Both the position numbers and the translations under genes were made by a program. Below the pieces are notes generated by a model. It was not told where the DNA came from. It saw only the letters and a list, made by a program, of their open reading frames with translations, and did no database searches. 64,000 nucleotides of DNA. Source: Roseiarcus sp963842835 (GTDB lineage Bacteria; Pseudomonadota; Alphaproteobacteria; Rhizobiales; Beijerinckiaceae). Positions 8,221-16,822 of the stretch are shown one piece after another; the first letter of the stretch is position 1; the number at the start of each line of letters is the position of its first letter. The stretch spans positions 366,584 through 430,583 of the forward strand of contig CAWJIB010000003.1 of assembly GCA_963842835.1 (NCBI GenBank). The letters are read 5' to 3'.

Positions 8221-9219
8221 ATGTCCGAAGCGATGCGCGAACTGACCTACGCCGAGGCGATCCGCGAGGCGCTCGCCATCGCGCTGGAAGCCGACGAGCG
8301 CGTCATCCTGATGGGCGAGGACATCGGCCTCTACGGCGGCGCGTTTCAGGTCACCGGCGATCTCGTCGAGCGCTTCGGCGAAGAGCGCGTGGTCGACACG
8401 CCGATAAGCGAGCTCGGCGGCGCCGGCGTCGCGGTCGGCGCGGCGCTCACCGGCATGCGCCCGGTCTATGAATTCCAGTTCTCGGATTTCTCGCTGCTGG
8501 CGATGGAGCAGATCGTCAATCAGGCGGCCAAGATCCGATACATGCTGGGCGGCGCGGTCAACGTGCCCGTGGTGTTCCGCATGCCGACCGGCTCCGGCTT
8601 GGGCGGCGCAGCGCAGCACAGCCAGAGCCTCGAGGCTTGGTTCGCGCATGTCCCGGGGCTGAAAGTGGTCGAGCCTTCGACGCCGCACGATGTCAAGGGC
8701 ATGCTGCTCGCCGCCATCGCCGATCCCGACCCGGTGATCCTGTTCGAGCCCAAGCTGCTCTACAAGATCAAGGGCCCGGTTCCCGAGGGCGACTATCGCG
8801 TCGCGCTCGACAGGGCGGCGCTTCGGCGCGAGGGCCGCGATCTGACCATCGTCGCGACGGGAATCATGACCCATCGCGCCCTCGAGGCGGCGTCGATCCT
8901 GGCGGGCGAAGGCGTCGAGGCGGAGATCGTCGATCTGAGGTGCCTGAGGCCGCTCGACGGCGAGGCGATCGTCGCCAGCGTCAAGAAGACGGCGCGGCTC
9001 CTCGCGGTCTACGAAGGCGTGAAGACTTTGGGTATCGGCGCCGAGGTCAGCGCGCTCGTCGCCGAAAGCGAAGCCTTCGATTATCTCGACGCGCCGATCC
9101 TGCGCCTCGGCGGCGCCGAAGCGCCCATTCCCTATAGTCCCGTGCTGGAAAAGGCCGCAGTTCCCCAGGTCGAGGACATCGTCGCGGCGGCGCGAAGCCT
9201 CGCGCAAGGGCGGGTCTGA
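8221..9219 (+). CDS. acoB: Acetoin dehydrogenase E1 component, beta subunit
   Basis: A 332-aa transketolase-type E1 beta chain pairing with the preceding alpha subunit in an alpha2-beta2 E1. It contains the N-terminal pyrimidine-binding segment VILMGEDIGLYGG, then FDTPISE-like VVDTPISELGGAGVAVG. The C-terminal transketolase domain carries ATGIMTHRALEAA and DLRCLRPLD. It starts 6 bp after acoA with a GGGGGA ribosome-binding site lying inside the end of acoA, and it is 32 bp upstream of acoC. The product should oxidatively cleave acetoin with ThDP and pass the acetyl group to the lipoyl E2. Confidence 0.86.
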   Translation: MSEAMRELTYAEAIREALAIALEADERVILMGEDIGLYGGAFQVTGDLVERFGEERVVDTPISELGGAGVAVGAALTGMRPVYEFQFSDFSLLAMEQIVNQAAKIRYMLGGAVNVPVVFRMPTGSGLGGAAQHSQSLEAWFAHVPGLKVVEPSTPHDVKGMLLAAIADPDPVILFEPKLLYKIKGPVPEGDYRVALDRAALRREGRDLTIVATGIMTHRALEAASILAGEGVEAEIVDLRCLRPLDGEAIVASVKKTARLLAVYEGVKTLGIGAEVSALVAESEAFDYLDAPILRLGGAEAPIPYSPVLEKAAVPQVEDIVAAARSLAQGRV

Positions 9220-9251
9220 TGCGAGCGGCGCGACAATCCGGCGGCCCCTAG

Positions 9252-10535
9252 ATGGCGAGAGAAGTCATTCTGCCGCGCGTCGACATGAACATGACGACGG
9301 GCAAGATGGGGCGCTGGTTCGTCGCCGAGGGCGAGCGCGTGCGCGAAGGCCAGCCCTTGTTCGAGATCGAAACCGACAAGGCGGCGATGGAGATCGAGGC
9401 GCCGGCTTCCGGCGTGCTTCGCGGCGTGCGCGCGAAGGCCGGCGACGCGCTGCCGGTCGGCGCCGTCGTCGGCTGGATCGTCGGCGAGGACGAGGCCTTC
9501 GATCCCGACCTGCAGGCGCTTGCGGGCGAGTTGCGCGCCTTGCTCGGGTCCGCGGCGGCGCCGGCCGAGCCGGCTCGAACGAAATCCGCCGCTTGGCAGG
9601 GCCGCGCGACGCCGCTGGCGCGACGCCTCGCGCGCGAGCGCGGCCTTGGCCTCGCCGATGTTGCGGGCTCCGGTCCGGGGGGCCGCGTGCAGGCGCTCGA
9701 CGTCACGCTTTACGAACGACCGGCGAGAGCCGGGCCTTTGCTCGGCTCCGCGGAAGCGGCGCCGCTCAACCGCCTGTGGCTGCAAAAGGGCGAAGGCGCG
9801 CCGCTGGTGTTCATCCACGGATTCGGCGCCGACCTCAACGGCTGGCGCCCGCTTCTCGCGCATTCGCCGGCGCCGCGCCCTGCGCTCGCGCTCGATCTGC
9901 CCGGCCATGGCGGCTCGCCCCTGGCGGGGGACTCCTCATTCTCCGCGCTCGTTGGCGCGGCGCGCGAGGCGCTCGCGCACGAAGGAATCGGCGCCGCCCA
10001 TCTCGTCGGCCATTCGCTCGGCGGCGCGGTCGCGGCGGCGCTGGCCGCCGAGCGAGGCGGCGACCCGTCCGGCTTTCGCGCGCTTTCGCTGATGCTGATC
10101 GCGCCCGCCGGCCTCGGCCCGGAAGTCAACGGGGCGTTCCTCGCGGGATTCCTGCGCGCGCGCTCGGAAGCGAGCCTGACGCCCTGGATGAGCCTTCTGG
10201 CCGCCGATCCCGTTTCTCTCGGCGCGGCGCTTGTCAAGACGACCTTGCGCCAGCGCGAGGGCGGCGCGCTCGTCGAAGCCCAGACCCGCCTCGCCGAGAC
10301 CTTGTTCCCCGACGGCGTCCAGGCGTTCAGCATCCGGCATTGGCTCGCCGATCCCGCGATCCCGACCAAGATCGTCGTCGGCGCCGAGGACCAGATCATC
10401 CCGCCGCGCCAATCCGCGGGCCTGAGCGGACTGATCGCGATTCACCGCTTCGCAGGCGTCGGCCACATGCCGCATCTCGAGGCGCGGCGCGAGGTCGCCC
10501 GGCTGGTGGAGGAATTGGCGAAGGCGGGCGCGTAG
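9252..10535 (+). CDS. acoC: Acetoin dehydrogenase E2 with alpha/beta hydrolase domain
   Basis: A 427-aa modular protein. Residues 1-78 form a lipoyl domain with the swinging-arm lysine in EIETDKAAMEIEAP. Residues about 118-155 form an E3/E1-binding peripheral domain (ATPLARRLARERG). From about residue 185 to the end there is an alpha/beta hydrolase fold with the oxyanion segment FIHGFGADLNGW, nucleophile elbow VGHSLGG, acid GAEDQIIPP and C-terminal His in GVGHMPH. Replacement of the usual acetyltransferase core by a hydrolase-like domain is the hallmark of AcoC in several proteobacteria. It lies 32 bp after acoB. No E3 gene follows; lpdA at 26369 is the nearest candidate. Confidence 0.9.
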   Translation: MAREVILPRVDMNMTTGKMGRWFVAEGERVREGQPLFEIETDKAAMEIEAPASGVLRGVRAKAGDALPVGAVVGWIVGEDEAFDPDLQALAGELRALLGSAAAPAEPARTKSAAWQGRATPLARRLARERGLGLADVAGSGPGGRVQALDVTLYERPARAGPLLGSAEAAPLNRLWLQKGEGAPLVFIHGFGADLNGWRPLLAHSPAPRPALALDLPGHGGSPLAGDSSFSALVGAAREALAHEGIGAAHLVGHSLGGAVAAALAAERGGDPSGFRALSLMLIAPAGLGPEVNGAFLAGFLRARSEASLTPWMSLLAADPVSLGAALVKTTLRQREGGALVEAQTRLAETLFPDGVQAFSIRHWLADPAIPTKIVVGAEDQIIPPRQSAGLSGLIAIHRFAGVGHMPHLEARREVARLVEELAKAGA

Positions 10536-10967
10536 GGGGACGGGCAGGGGTCGCGCGCCGTAGGGCGCGTTGCTTCGCCGTTACCTGCCGCCTGCTGATT
10601 AATAAGACGTAAAGACTTGCGGATCGGGCTATCCCGACAGGCGCGCCTTGCGCGGGGACGCCTCTCAGCGAACGAAACGTTCGCCTGACGCCGACAAGGG
10701 CTAAAGTTGCAGCGGCTCTGGCCCTCGGCGGCTTGTCGATCGGCGCCCGCGCGGTCGCCTCGTCCGTGACGGCCGCCGCCGGGCCAAATCGAAGATCTCC
10801 TCGTGGCCGTAGCGACGGGGTTTCCGTCGGCACGGTCCCGGTTCGCCGCGATTGTCGGCGCGCGGGGCGCGGCGCCGGCCTCGCATCGGGATCGGTTAAC
10901 GCGCTTGATGATTTGGTAATTCCTCGTCCTTAGAACGAAGAGGCAAGCGGATCGTCCAGGAGCCTCG
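10536..10967. other. Intergenic gap, no gene recognised
   Basis: The 432 bp between acoC and the GGDEF-EAL gene hold only overlapping low-information open frames. A near-palindrome, CGAACG-AAA-CGTTCG, lies at 10669-10683 and could be an operator or a hairpin. The last 60 bp are less GC-rich and probably carry the promoter of the downstream gene, but I cannot assign -35 and -10 boxes. Confidence 0.4.
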
Positions 10968-13346
10968 ATGAAGATCTCAGGCAAGGCGCCTTTTTCGAGG
11001 TCGGGATCGTGGTTCTCCTTAGTCGCTTGGAATCCGGCGCGGGCGGATGGAGCGCGGCCCGCCGCAGAGGCGGCGAACGTTCGATATTCCGTGTTTCGAC
11101 AACCCGGCGTCTATCTCGGCCTCATACGAGTTCTCGTCATCTGGTTGGCGGCGTGGGCGCTGTTCGCGCACGAGCGCGAGTCGTTGCTCCGCGAGAACGA
11201 ACGCGACGCCTCCAACCTCGCGCTGGTTTTTGAACAGAACGTCAGGCACACCGTCGAAGATTTGGATCGCATTCTCAAATTTCTTCGGCGGGCCGCGACG
11301 TACAAGGCCGGCGACGTCGATTGGCCGTCTCTGATGAAAGAGGATTACACGGTCGACGGTCAAACCGCTCAAATCAGCGTCATCGATGCGAAAGGCGTCA
11401 TGATTACGAGCACCGCGATGCTTTATCCGGAAGCCAGGATCGACCTTAGCGATCGCGAGCATTTCATAGCGCATCTTCAGTCGGACGAAGACAGATTGTT
11501 CATCAGCAAGCCGGTGTTGGGTCGCGTTTCCGGCAAGTGGAGCGTCCAGTTCACCCGCCGGATCGTCGACGCCGAAGGAAAATTCGCCGGCGTCCTCGTC
11601 GTCTCGCTCGATCCCACGCTGTTCGCGCGCGATTACGCCGACCTGAAATTCGAACAAGGCGGCGGCTTCGCTCTCATCGGCGAAGACGGCTACGTGCGCT
11701 TGGGGACCGGCGTGTTCGGCGACTTCATGGCGCGGCGAATTCGTCCGCCCGACGTCGTCCGCTCCTTCAGCGGCGGGGAGTTGGCCTCGCTCGGGCGAGG
11801 CCCGAGCGGCGAAGAATCGTTCGCCGTGATGCGCGAGGTCAAGGGTTTCCCGCTGAGGGTCGTGGTCGCCATTCCCGGTGTGGAGTTCGACGAGCGGCTA
11901 TTGTGGTGGCGCACGGTCAGTTTCGGCGGCGCCGCCCTTCTGTCGGCGCTCGTCTTGCTCGCGACCGCCGCCGTGGCGTTCAGCCACGCTCGGTTCGAGA
12001 GGAAGATCATTCATCTGGCGCGACGCGACCCGCTCACCGACCTCCCCAATCGACTGGTCGTCGGCGAGAAGCTCGATCAATTGTTCGCGGCGCCGGTCGC
12101 CGAGCGCAACTACGCTCTGCATGTCGTCGATCTCGACCGCTTCAAGTTCGTCAACGACACCTACGGCCATGCGGTGGGCGACGAATTGCTCCGCGTCGTC
12201 GCCGGCCGCCTGGACGATCTCGTTGGGCAGGAGGACCTTGTCGCGCGGCTGGGGGGCGACGAATTCGCGGTTATTCAGCGGGTTGACCGTTTCGCGGATG
12301 ACGCCGCCGCGCTGGCCCTGCGCATTTGTCGGGAACTTTCCGAGCCGTACGAAATCGGCTCGATCCACGCCATCGTCGGCGCGAGCGTCGGGATTGCGTC
12401 CGCGACGAGCGACGGAGTCGCGACCAGCGAACTCCTGAAGGCGGCCGACATGGCTCTCTATGCGGCGAAGCCGAAGGGCCGAGGAAATTTCTGCTTCTTT
12501 CACAGCGATATGCACGAGGCCGTGCAGGACAAGGTGATGATCGAAAACGGACTGCGTCTCGCAATCGAGCGTGACGAGTTTCGCCTATTCTATCAGCCGA
12601 TCAAGAGCGCACATAGCGAAGAAACCGTCGGATTCGAGGCTCTATTGCGCTGGCGTCGTCCGAACCTGCCCGACATCCCCCCCGGGGAGTTCATCCCGAT
12701 CGCGGAGGAAACGGGCCTCATCGTCGCGATCGGCGCTTGGGTTCTCGAACGCGCCTGCGCCGACATCGCCAAGAGTTCGGCGAGCCTGCGCGTCGCCGTC
12801 AATTGTTCGCCGGTCCAGCTCGAATCGTCCGATGTGGCCGCCGTCGTGCGGAAGTGCCTGGACAAGTTCGGTCTTGCCGCCAATCGCCTGGAAATCGAGG
12901 TCACGGAATCGTTCCTCATCAACGACAGCCCGCGCGTGGCCGCGCAATTGCAGCGGCTCAAGGCGATGGGCGTCCGCATTTCGCTGGACGATTTCGGCAC
13001 CGGCTATTCCAGCTTGAACTGCCTCGAACTCTATCCGTTCGACAGCGTCAAGATCGATCGCTCCTTCATTCAGAAGCTCACCAAGCGCGAGGAAACGCGC
13101 GCCACGGTTCGCGCGATCATCGAGTTGGCCCAGAGTTTCGGCATGACGACCATCGCGGAGGGGATCGAGACCCGCGCCCAACTCCGGGCGGTGGTGGAAC
13201 TCGGTTGCGCCGAAGCTCAGGGATATCTCTTCAGCGAGCCCAAGCCGCTCGACGAGATCGTGTTGCTCACGTCCCTCGAACGCTCCTCGGCCGCGAACGT
13301 CGAGCGGACGCCAACACGGTCGTTCAAAACGGCTTTGGGAGCGTGA
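10968..13346 (+). CDS. Membrane GGDEF-EAL protein with periplasmic PDC/Cache sensor
   Basis: A 792-aa bifunctional-type cyclic-di-GMP protein. A transmembrane segment at about residues 48-66 precedes a periplasmic PDC/dCache-like domain (about 75-300, including a VSLDP strand that commonly ends such domains). A second transmembrane segment lies at about 305-328. The GGDEF domain follows, with an intact active site in RLGGDEFAVI, so diguanylate cyclase activity is possible. The EAL domain has GFEALLRW, the metal-site DDFGTGYSSL and AEGIET, so phosphodiesterase activity is also possible. AGGAG lies 6 nt before the ATG. It is monocistronic. The extracellular ligand is unknown. Confidence 0.92.
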   Translation: MKISGKAPFSRSGSWFSLVAWNPARADGARPAAEAANVRYSVFRQPGVYLGLIRVLVIWLAAWALFAHERESLLRENERDASNLALVFEQNVRHTVEDLDRILKFLRRAATYKAGDVDWPSLMKEDYTVDGQTAQISVIDAKGVMITSTAMLYPEARIDLSDREHFIAHLQSDEDRLFISKPVLGRVSGKWSVQFTRRIVDAEGKFAGVLVVSLDPTLFARDYADLKFEQGGGFALIGEDGYVRLGTGVFGDFMARRIRPPDVVRSFSGGELASLGRGPSGEESFAVMREVKGFPLRVVVAIPGVEFDERLLWWRTVSFGGAALLSALVLLATAAVAFSHARFERKIIHLARRDPLTDLPNRLVVGEKLDQLFAAPVAERNYALHVVDLDRFKFVNDTYGHAVGDELLRVVAGRLDDLVGQEDLVARLGGDEFAVIQRVDRFADDAAALALRICRELSEPYEIGSIHAIVGASVGIASATSDGVATSELLKAADMALYAAKPKGRGNFCFFHSDMHEAVQDKVMIENGLRLAIERDEFRLFYQPIKSAHSEETVGFEALLRWRRPNLPDIPPGEFIPIAEETGLIVAIGAWVLERACADIAKSSASLRVAVNCSPVQLESSDVAAVVRKCLDKFGLAANRLEIEVTESFLINDSPRVAAQLQRLKAMGVRISLDDFGTGYSSLNCLELYPFDSVKIDRSFIQKLTKREETRATVRAIIELAQSFGMTTIAEGIETRAQLRAVVELGCAEAQGYLFSEPKPLDEIVLLTSLERSSAANVERTPTRSFKTALGA

Positions 13347-13359
13347 GCGGCTTCGGCGC

Positions 13360-13768
13360 TCACGCCAGCATGTTCCAATATTGCGTGAAGCCGAAGCGCT
13401 CGGCGACTTAATCGCAGAGGCGGATTGCGTTCATGTTCGTGGCCTGGGTCAGCCAATGCATGCGCGAGCCGCCGAGGGGCCGCGCGTTGTCCGCCACCGC
13501 TTCGATCACCCGTCGGCGGGAGCCGCGCCTGCAGAGCGACGAAAAGGTCTTGGAGACAGCAACAATCGCCGGCGGTCCAGTACGAGCGGTGGGTGATCCC
13601 ATGGACGAGGCCGATCGCCGCGCCGTCTTCGTCGCGGGCGAGAAAGCCGCCCATCGGCTCGGCGCCGCCGGTCAGGGTCGCAATCGCGATCAAGGGCGGC
13701 TTTACGGTCATGCGATCGGCGAGCGACTTCCGGCCCTGACGGCCAAATTCGTTCGCGCGCGGCCCGAC
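13360..13768 (-). pseudogene. GNAT acetyltransferase remnant (frameshift and stop)
   Basis: Reading the minus strand downstream of terC gives a degraded GNAT N-acetyltransferase. The first part contains GLVHGITHRSYWTAGDCC and LQDLFV, which match the core of small GNAT enzymes. The frame is then lost near 13530-13550 and homology resumes in the next phase with RRRVIEAVADNARPLGGSRM and HWLTQATNMNAIRLCD. An in-frame TAA interrupts that part where a lysine codon is expected. Beyond the stop, VAERFGFTQYWNMLA continues to a natural TGA. The usual first ~60 residues are missing because the reading begins next to the terC stop. At least three lesions make a functional product very unlikely. Confidence 0.75.
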
Positions 13769-13771
13769 GCC

Positions 13772-14686
13772 TCAATTCAGGCTGTCGAGATAGGAAACGA
13801 CCAGCAGCACGAGGCCGGCGATCGCGGCGAAAATCAGCACGCCGATGAGGGCGGCGCGGTCCTCGCGCGCGGGTTCGCTCGGCGCTCGCGGCTCGGTCCG
13901 CTCCAACGCGGGGGCGCTCGGGCGCGCCGGCGCAGGGGCGAGCGCGGCGGGCGGGGCCGGCTTGACCGCGCGCGTGGGCGCGGGACGCGCGATCGAGCTC
14001 GGCGCCGGGCGGCCCGGCGCCACCCAGCCGTTCAAGAACACGAAGGCCGCGCCGAGCGCGGGCGCGATCGCCACGAGGCCGGGCGCATTGGCGTTCGCCC
14101 AATTGGCGACGAGGGGATCGGAAACGGCCATGTCGCCGGCGATCCAGCCCAGCAGCGCCGCGCCGATCGCCACGAGGCCGGGCGCGTTCTTGAGCAGCGT
14201 CGTAAGGATCAGCCCGCCATAGGCGAGCACGGGAATCGAGAAGGCGACGCCCGCCGCGAGCAGCCAGAAATTGCCGCGCGCGATCGCGGCGAGCGCTACG
14301 ACATTGTCGAGGCTCATCGCCGTATCGGCGACGACGATGACCGTCGCGGCCGACCACAGATCGCCGCGCGCGAAGGAGGAACGGCGGTCTTCGCCCCCAT
14401 TCGATGCATGCTCCGCCGTCACGTTGAGCGCGATGACGATCAGCAGCCAGGCGCCGACGAGTTTGACCAGCGGCAGCGCGAGCAGAGAACTCGCCAGCAC
14501 CGTCAGGACGAGCCGCAGCAGGATCGCGCCGCCGGCGCCGAACACAATCGCCTTGCGCGCGTCTTCGGGGCCGAGCGAACGGCAGGCGAGCGCAATCAGC
14601 ACGGCGTTGTCGGCGCCGAGCAGCAAATCGACGAAAAAAATCTGGACGGGAATGACGAGCCACGCGGCTCCGTCGCCGAAGTCCAT
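13772..14686 (-). CDS. TerC-family integral membrane protein (YjbE-like)
   Basis: A 304-aa membrane protein with the TerC signature: acidic residues inside the membrane segments LLLGADNAVLIALACRSL and VADTAMSLDNVVALAAIA, each ending in the conserved DN. Seven to eight hydrophobic segments are followed by a Pro/Ala-rich cytosolic linker (about residues 215-275) and a final hydrophobic helix. TerC/YjbE/Alx proteins are linked to metal (manganese, calcium) export or tellurite resistance. The start has GGGGATTAAGG just upstream. It follows hflC on the same strand, 52 bp apart. The Pro/Ala linker and the additional C-terminal helix are longer than in minimal TerC proteins. Confidence 0.88.
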   Translation of the reverse strand: MDFGDGAAWLVIPVQIFFVDLLLGADNAVLIALACRSLGPEDARKAIVFGAGGAILLRLVLTVLASSLLALPLVKLVGAWLLIVIALNVTAEHASNGGEDRRSSFARGDLWSAATVIVVADTAMSLDNVVALAAIARGNFWLLAAGVAFSIPVLAYGGLILTTLLKNAPGLVAIGAALLGWIAGDMAVSDPLVANWANANAPGLVAIAPALGAAFVFLNGWVAPGRPAPSSIARPAPTRAVKPAPPAALAPAPARPSAPALERTEPRAPSEPAREDRAALIGVLIFAAIAGLVLLVVSYLDSLN

Positions 14687-14738
14687 CCTTAATCCCCTGA
14701 GCGCCGGGCGTGCGGCGCGCGCACAAACGCGCCCAGCC

Positions 14739-15647
14739 TCATCGCCCGCTCCCCGCCGTGGCCGCGGCGGGCGAGGCGGCCTCCTCGGGACCGTCCTTGA
14801 GGACGCGCAGGAAGTCCGCGTCGGGCGAAAGAACCAGCGTCGGGCCGGAATCGGCGAGGGCGCGACGGTAGGTCTGCAAGGCGCGATAGAATTGATAGAA
14901 TTTCGAATCCTTGCCGAAGGATTCGGCGAGCAGGCGGTTGGCTTCGGCCTCGCCTTCGCCGCGGCTGATCGTGGCGGCGCGCTGGGCTTCGGAAAGGATC
15001 ACGGTCCGATCGCGGTCCGCGCGCGCCTGGATCTGCTGCGCCCACTCGAAGCCTTGCGCGCGCAGCTCCTTGGCTTCGCGCTGACGCTCAGACTTCATGC
15101 GATCGTAGATGGCCTGGCTGGTCTCGAAAGGCAGGTCGGCGCGGTGGAAGCGCACTTCGTCGATTTCGACGCCGAGCGATCGCGCCTTGGCCGCCACTTC
15201 GGTCTTGATGACGTCGATGATCTGGGCGCGCTGGTCCGTCAAAAGCGCCTGCAGCGGAACCTGGCCGAGTTCGCGACGCACCGACGAACTCACGAGCTGG
15301 GCGAGCTGCGCGCGGGCCTGATCGATCGTTCGTAGCGCCTGATAGAAGCGCAGGGGGTCGACGATGCGGAAGCGCGTGTAGGATTGCACTTCGAGCCGCT
15401 TCTGATCGCCCAGGATCACCTGTTCGGTCGGCGGCTCGAGAAGCAGCAGGCGGGTGTCGTAGACGAACACGCTGTCGATGAACGGCGCTTTGATCCTGAG
15501 ACCCGGCGTCGAGGCGACGCCGATCGGCGCGCCGAGGCGCACCAGGAGAGCCTGTTCGCCTTCGCCCACGACATAGAGCGAGGAGACCAGAACGAACGCC
15601 GCCGCGCCGAGCAGGGCCAAGACGATGAGCCGCGTCCGCGAGATCAT
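14739..15647 (-). CDS. hflC: HflC, membrane protease modulator
   Basis: A 302-aa SPFH/prohibitin-domain protein with one N-terminal transmembrane helix (LIVLALLGAAAFVLVSSLYV). It contains the band-7 core YVVGEGEQALLVRLGAP and a long C-terminal coiled coil with SERQREAKELRAQGFEWAQQ. With HflK it forms the large membrane cage around FtsH that modulates membrane-protein degradation. The start codon overlaps the stop of hflK by four bases (ATGA). The tail past residue 285 is Ala-rich and probably disordered. Confidence 0.95.
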   Translation of the reverse strand: MISRTRLIVLALLGAAAFVLVSSLYVVGEGEQALLVRLGAPIGVASTPGLRIKAPFIDSVFVYDTRLLLLEPPTEQVILGDQKRLEVQSYTRFRIVDPLRFYQALRTIDQARAQLAQLVSSSVRRELGQVPLQALLTDQRAQIIDVIKTEVAAKARSLGVEIDEVRFHRADLPFETSQAIYDRMKSERQREAKELRAQGFEWAQQIQARADRDRTVILSEAQRAATISRGEGEAEANRLLAESFGKDSKFYQFYRALQTYRRALADSGPTLVLSPDADFLRVLKDGPEEAASPAAATAGSGR

Positions 15648-16717
15648 TTGGCGCCTCCCTGAGGCGGCGGCGGCAAGGGGCGCGAATACGGCGGCGACCT
15701 GAGTTCGCTGACGGGCATATAGGGGACGACGCTCGAGACGCCCTTTCCCGACGTGTCGACGATGACCTTCGTCGCCTTCTTCAGGACTTCGTCGACGCTT
15801 TCGAGATAGAGACGCCAGGCGGTGACCTCCTTGGCGGCCTGATAGCTGCCGTAGACCGAGAGGAACGCGTTGGCCTCGCCTTGGGCGAGGTTGACGACCT
15901 GGGTCTTATAGGCTTCGGCATCCTGGCGAATGCGCTCGGCTTCGCCGCGCGCGCGCGGGAGAATATCGTTGCTGTAGGCCTCCGCCTCGTTGCGCGCCCG
16001 CTCCTGGTCGGCGCGCGCGCGCTGCACGTCGTTGAAGGCGTCGATCACCGCCAGCGGCGGCTCGACGCGCTGCAACTGCACCTGCGTGATCTGAATCCCC
16101 GCCTGTTCGGAATCGAGCAGCGTTTGCAGCAGTTCGCGCGTCTGGTCGGCGATCTGCTGGCGCTTGTCGGACATCGCGGCCTGGATCGGGGTGCGGCTGA
16201 TGACCTCGCGCAGCGCGCCTTCGGCGGCGATCTTGACCGCCGCCTCGGGCGCGTTGACGCGGAACAGAAATTGCCCGGCGTCGCGGATTTTCCAGAACAC
16301 CGCGCAATCCGCCTCGACGATGTTTTCGTCGCCGGTCAGCATCTGCCGCTCGCGTCCCGGCGCAGCTCCGGCGGGCGCCGCGCCGGCGGCCTCGCCCAGC
16401 TGAATCTGGTTGATCTGCGTCACCTTGGGAAAGAGCGCGGTCTCGATCGGGTAGGGCAGATGAAAATGCAGCCCAGGCTCGGTCGTGTCGACCCATTGGC
16501 CGAAGCGTAGGACGACGCCTTGCTCGTCAGGCTGGACCTTGTAGATCGACGTCGCGGCCCAGGCGACCGCGACGAGCGCGACGAGGAGCCAGCGGCCGCG
16601 GCGGTCGAAGCGCGGCAGCCGCACGAGACCGCCGAGGCTGTCGCGGGCGATCGCGGCGAATCCCTCGAAGTCCGATTTTGGCGCGTCGTCGTCGCCGGCG
16701 GCGGGCGATTCGGTCAT
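15644..16717 (-). CDS. hflK: HflK, membrane protease modulator
   Basis: A 357-aa SPFH protein with a short cytosolic N-terminus, a transmembrane helix at about residues 43-58 (LLVALVAVAWAATSIY), the band-7 domain beginning KVQPDEQGVVLRFGQWV, and a coiled coil rich in Arg and Glu. The C-terminus is proline-rich (RPLPPPPQGG). AAGGAC precedes the ATG. It is the first gene of hflK-hflC and is translationally coupled to hflC. The partner protease FtsH is not in the window. Confidence 0.95.
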   Translation of the reverse strand: MTESPAAGDDDAPKSDFEGFAAIARDSLGGLVRLPRFDRRGRWLLVALVAVAWAATSIYKVQPDEQGVVLRFGQWVDTTEPGLHFHLPYPIETALFPKVTQINQIQLGEAAGAAPAGAAPGRERQMLTGDENIVEADCAVFWKIRDAGQFLFRVNAPEAAVKIAAEGALREVISRTPIQAAMSDKRQQIADQTRELLQTLLDSEQAGIQITQVQLQRVEPPLAVIDAFNDVQRARADQERARNEAEAYSNDILPRARGEAERIRQDAEAYKTQVVNLAQGEANAFLSVYGSYQAAKEVTAWRLYLESVDEVLKKATKVIVDTSGKGVSSVVPYMPVSELRSPPYSRPLPPPPQGGAK

Positions 16718-16822
16718 GGGCCGTCCTTAGTGGCCGCGGTTCTCGCGGCGCGAGACGCCGAGTTCCGCATAGCCGCTTCGACAGCTTCGGGGAGAGGACG
16801 GCGGCTTCCGCCTTGCGCAGGG

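Noticed and set aside
7066..9207. A 713-codon minus-strand frame opposite acoAB
   Set aside because: It lacks a recognisable domain and covers two clear dehydrogenase genes.
10442..10984. A 180-codon minus-strand frame in the gap upstream of the GGDEF-EAL gene
   Set aside because: It overlaps the end of acoC, has no ribosome-binding site of note, and gives no recognisable protein.
13217..13711. A 164-codon minus-strand frame as an intact gene
   Set aside because: Only its first part resembles a GNAT enzyme; the rest is out of phase, so it is treated as a pseudogene.
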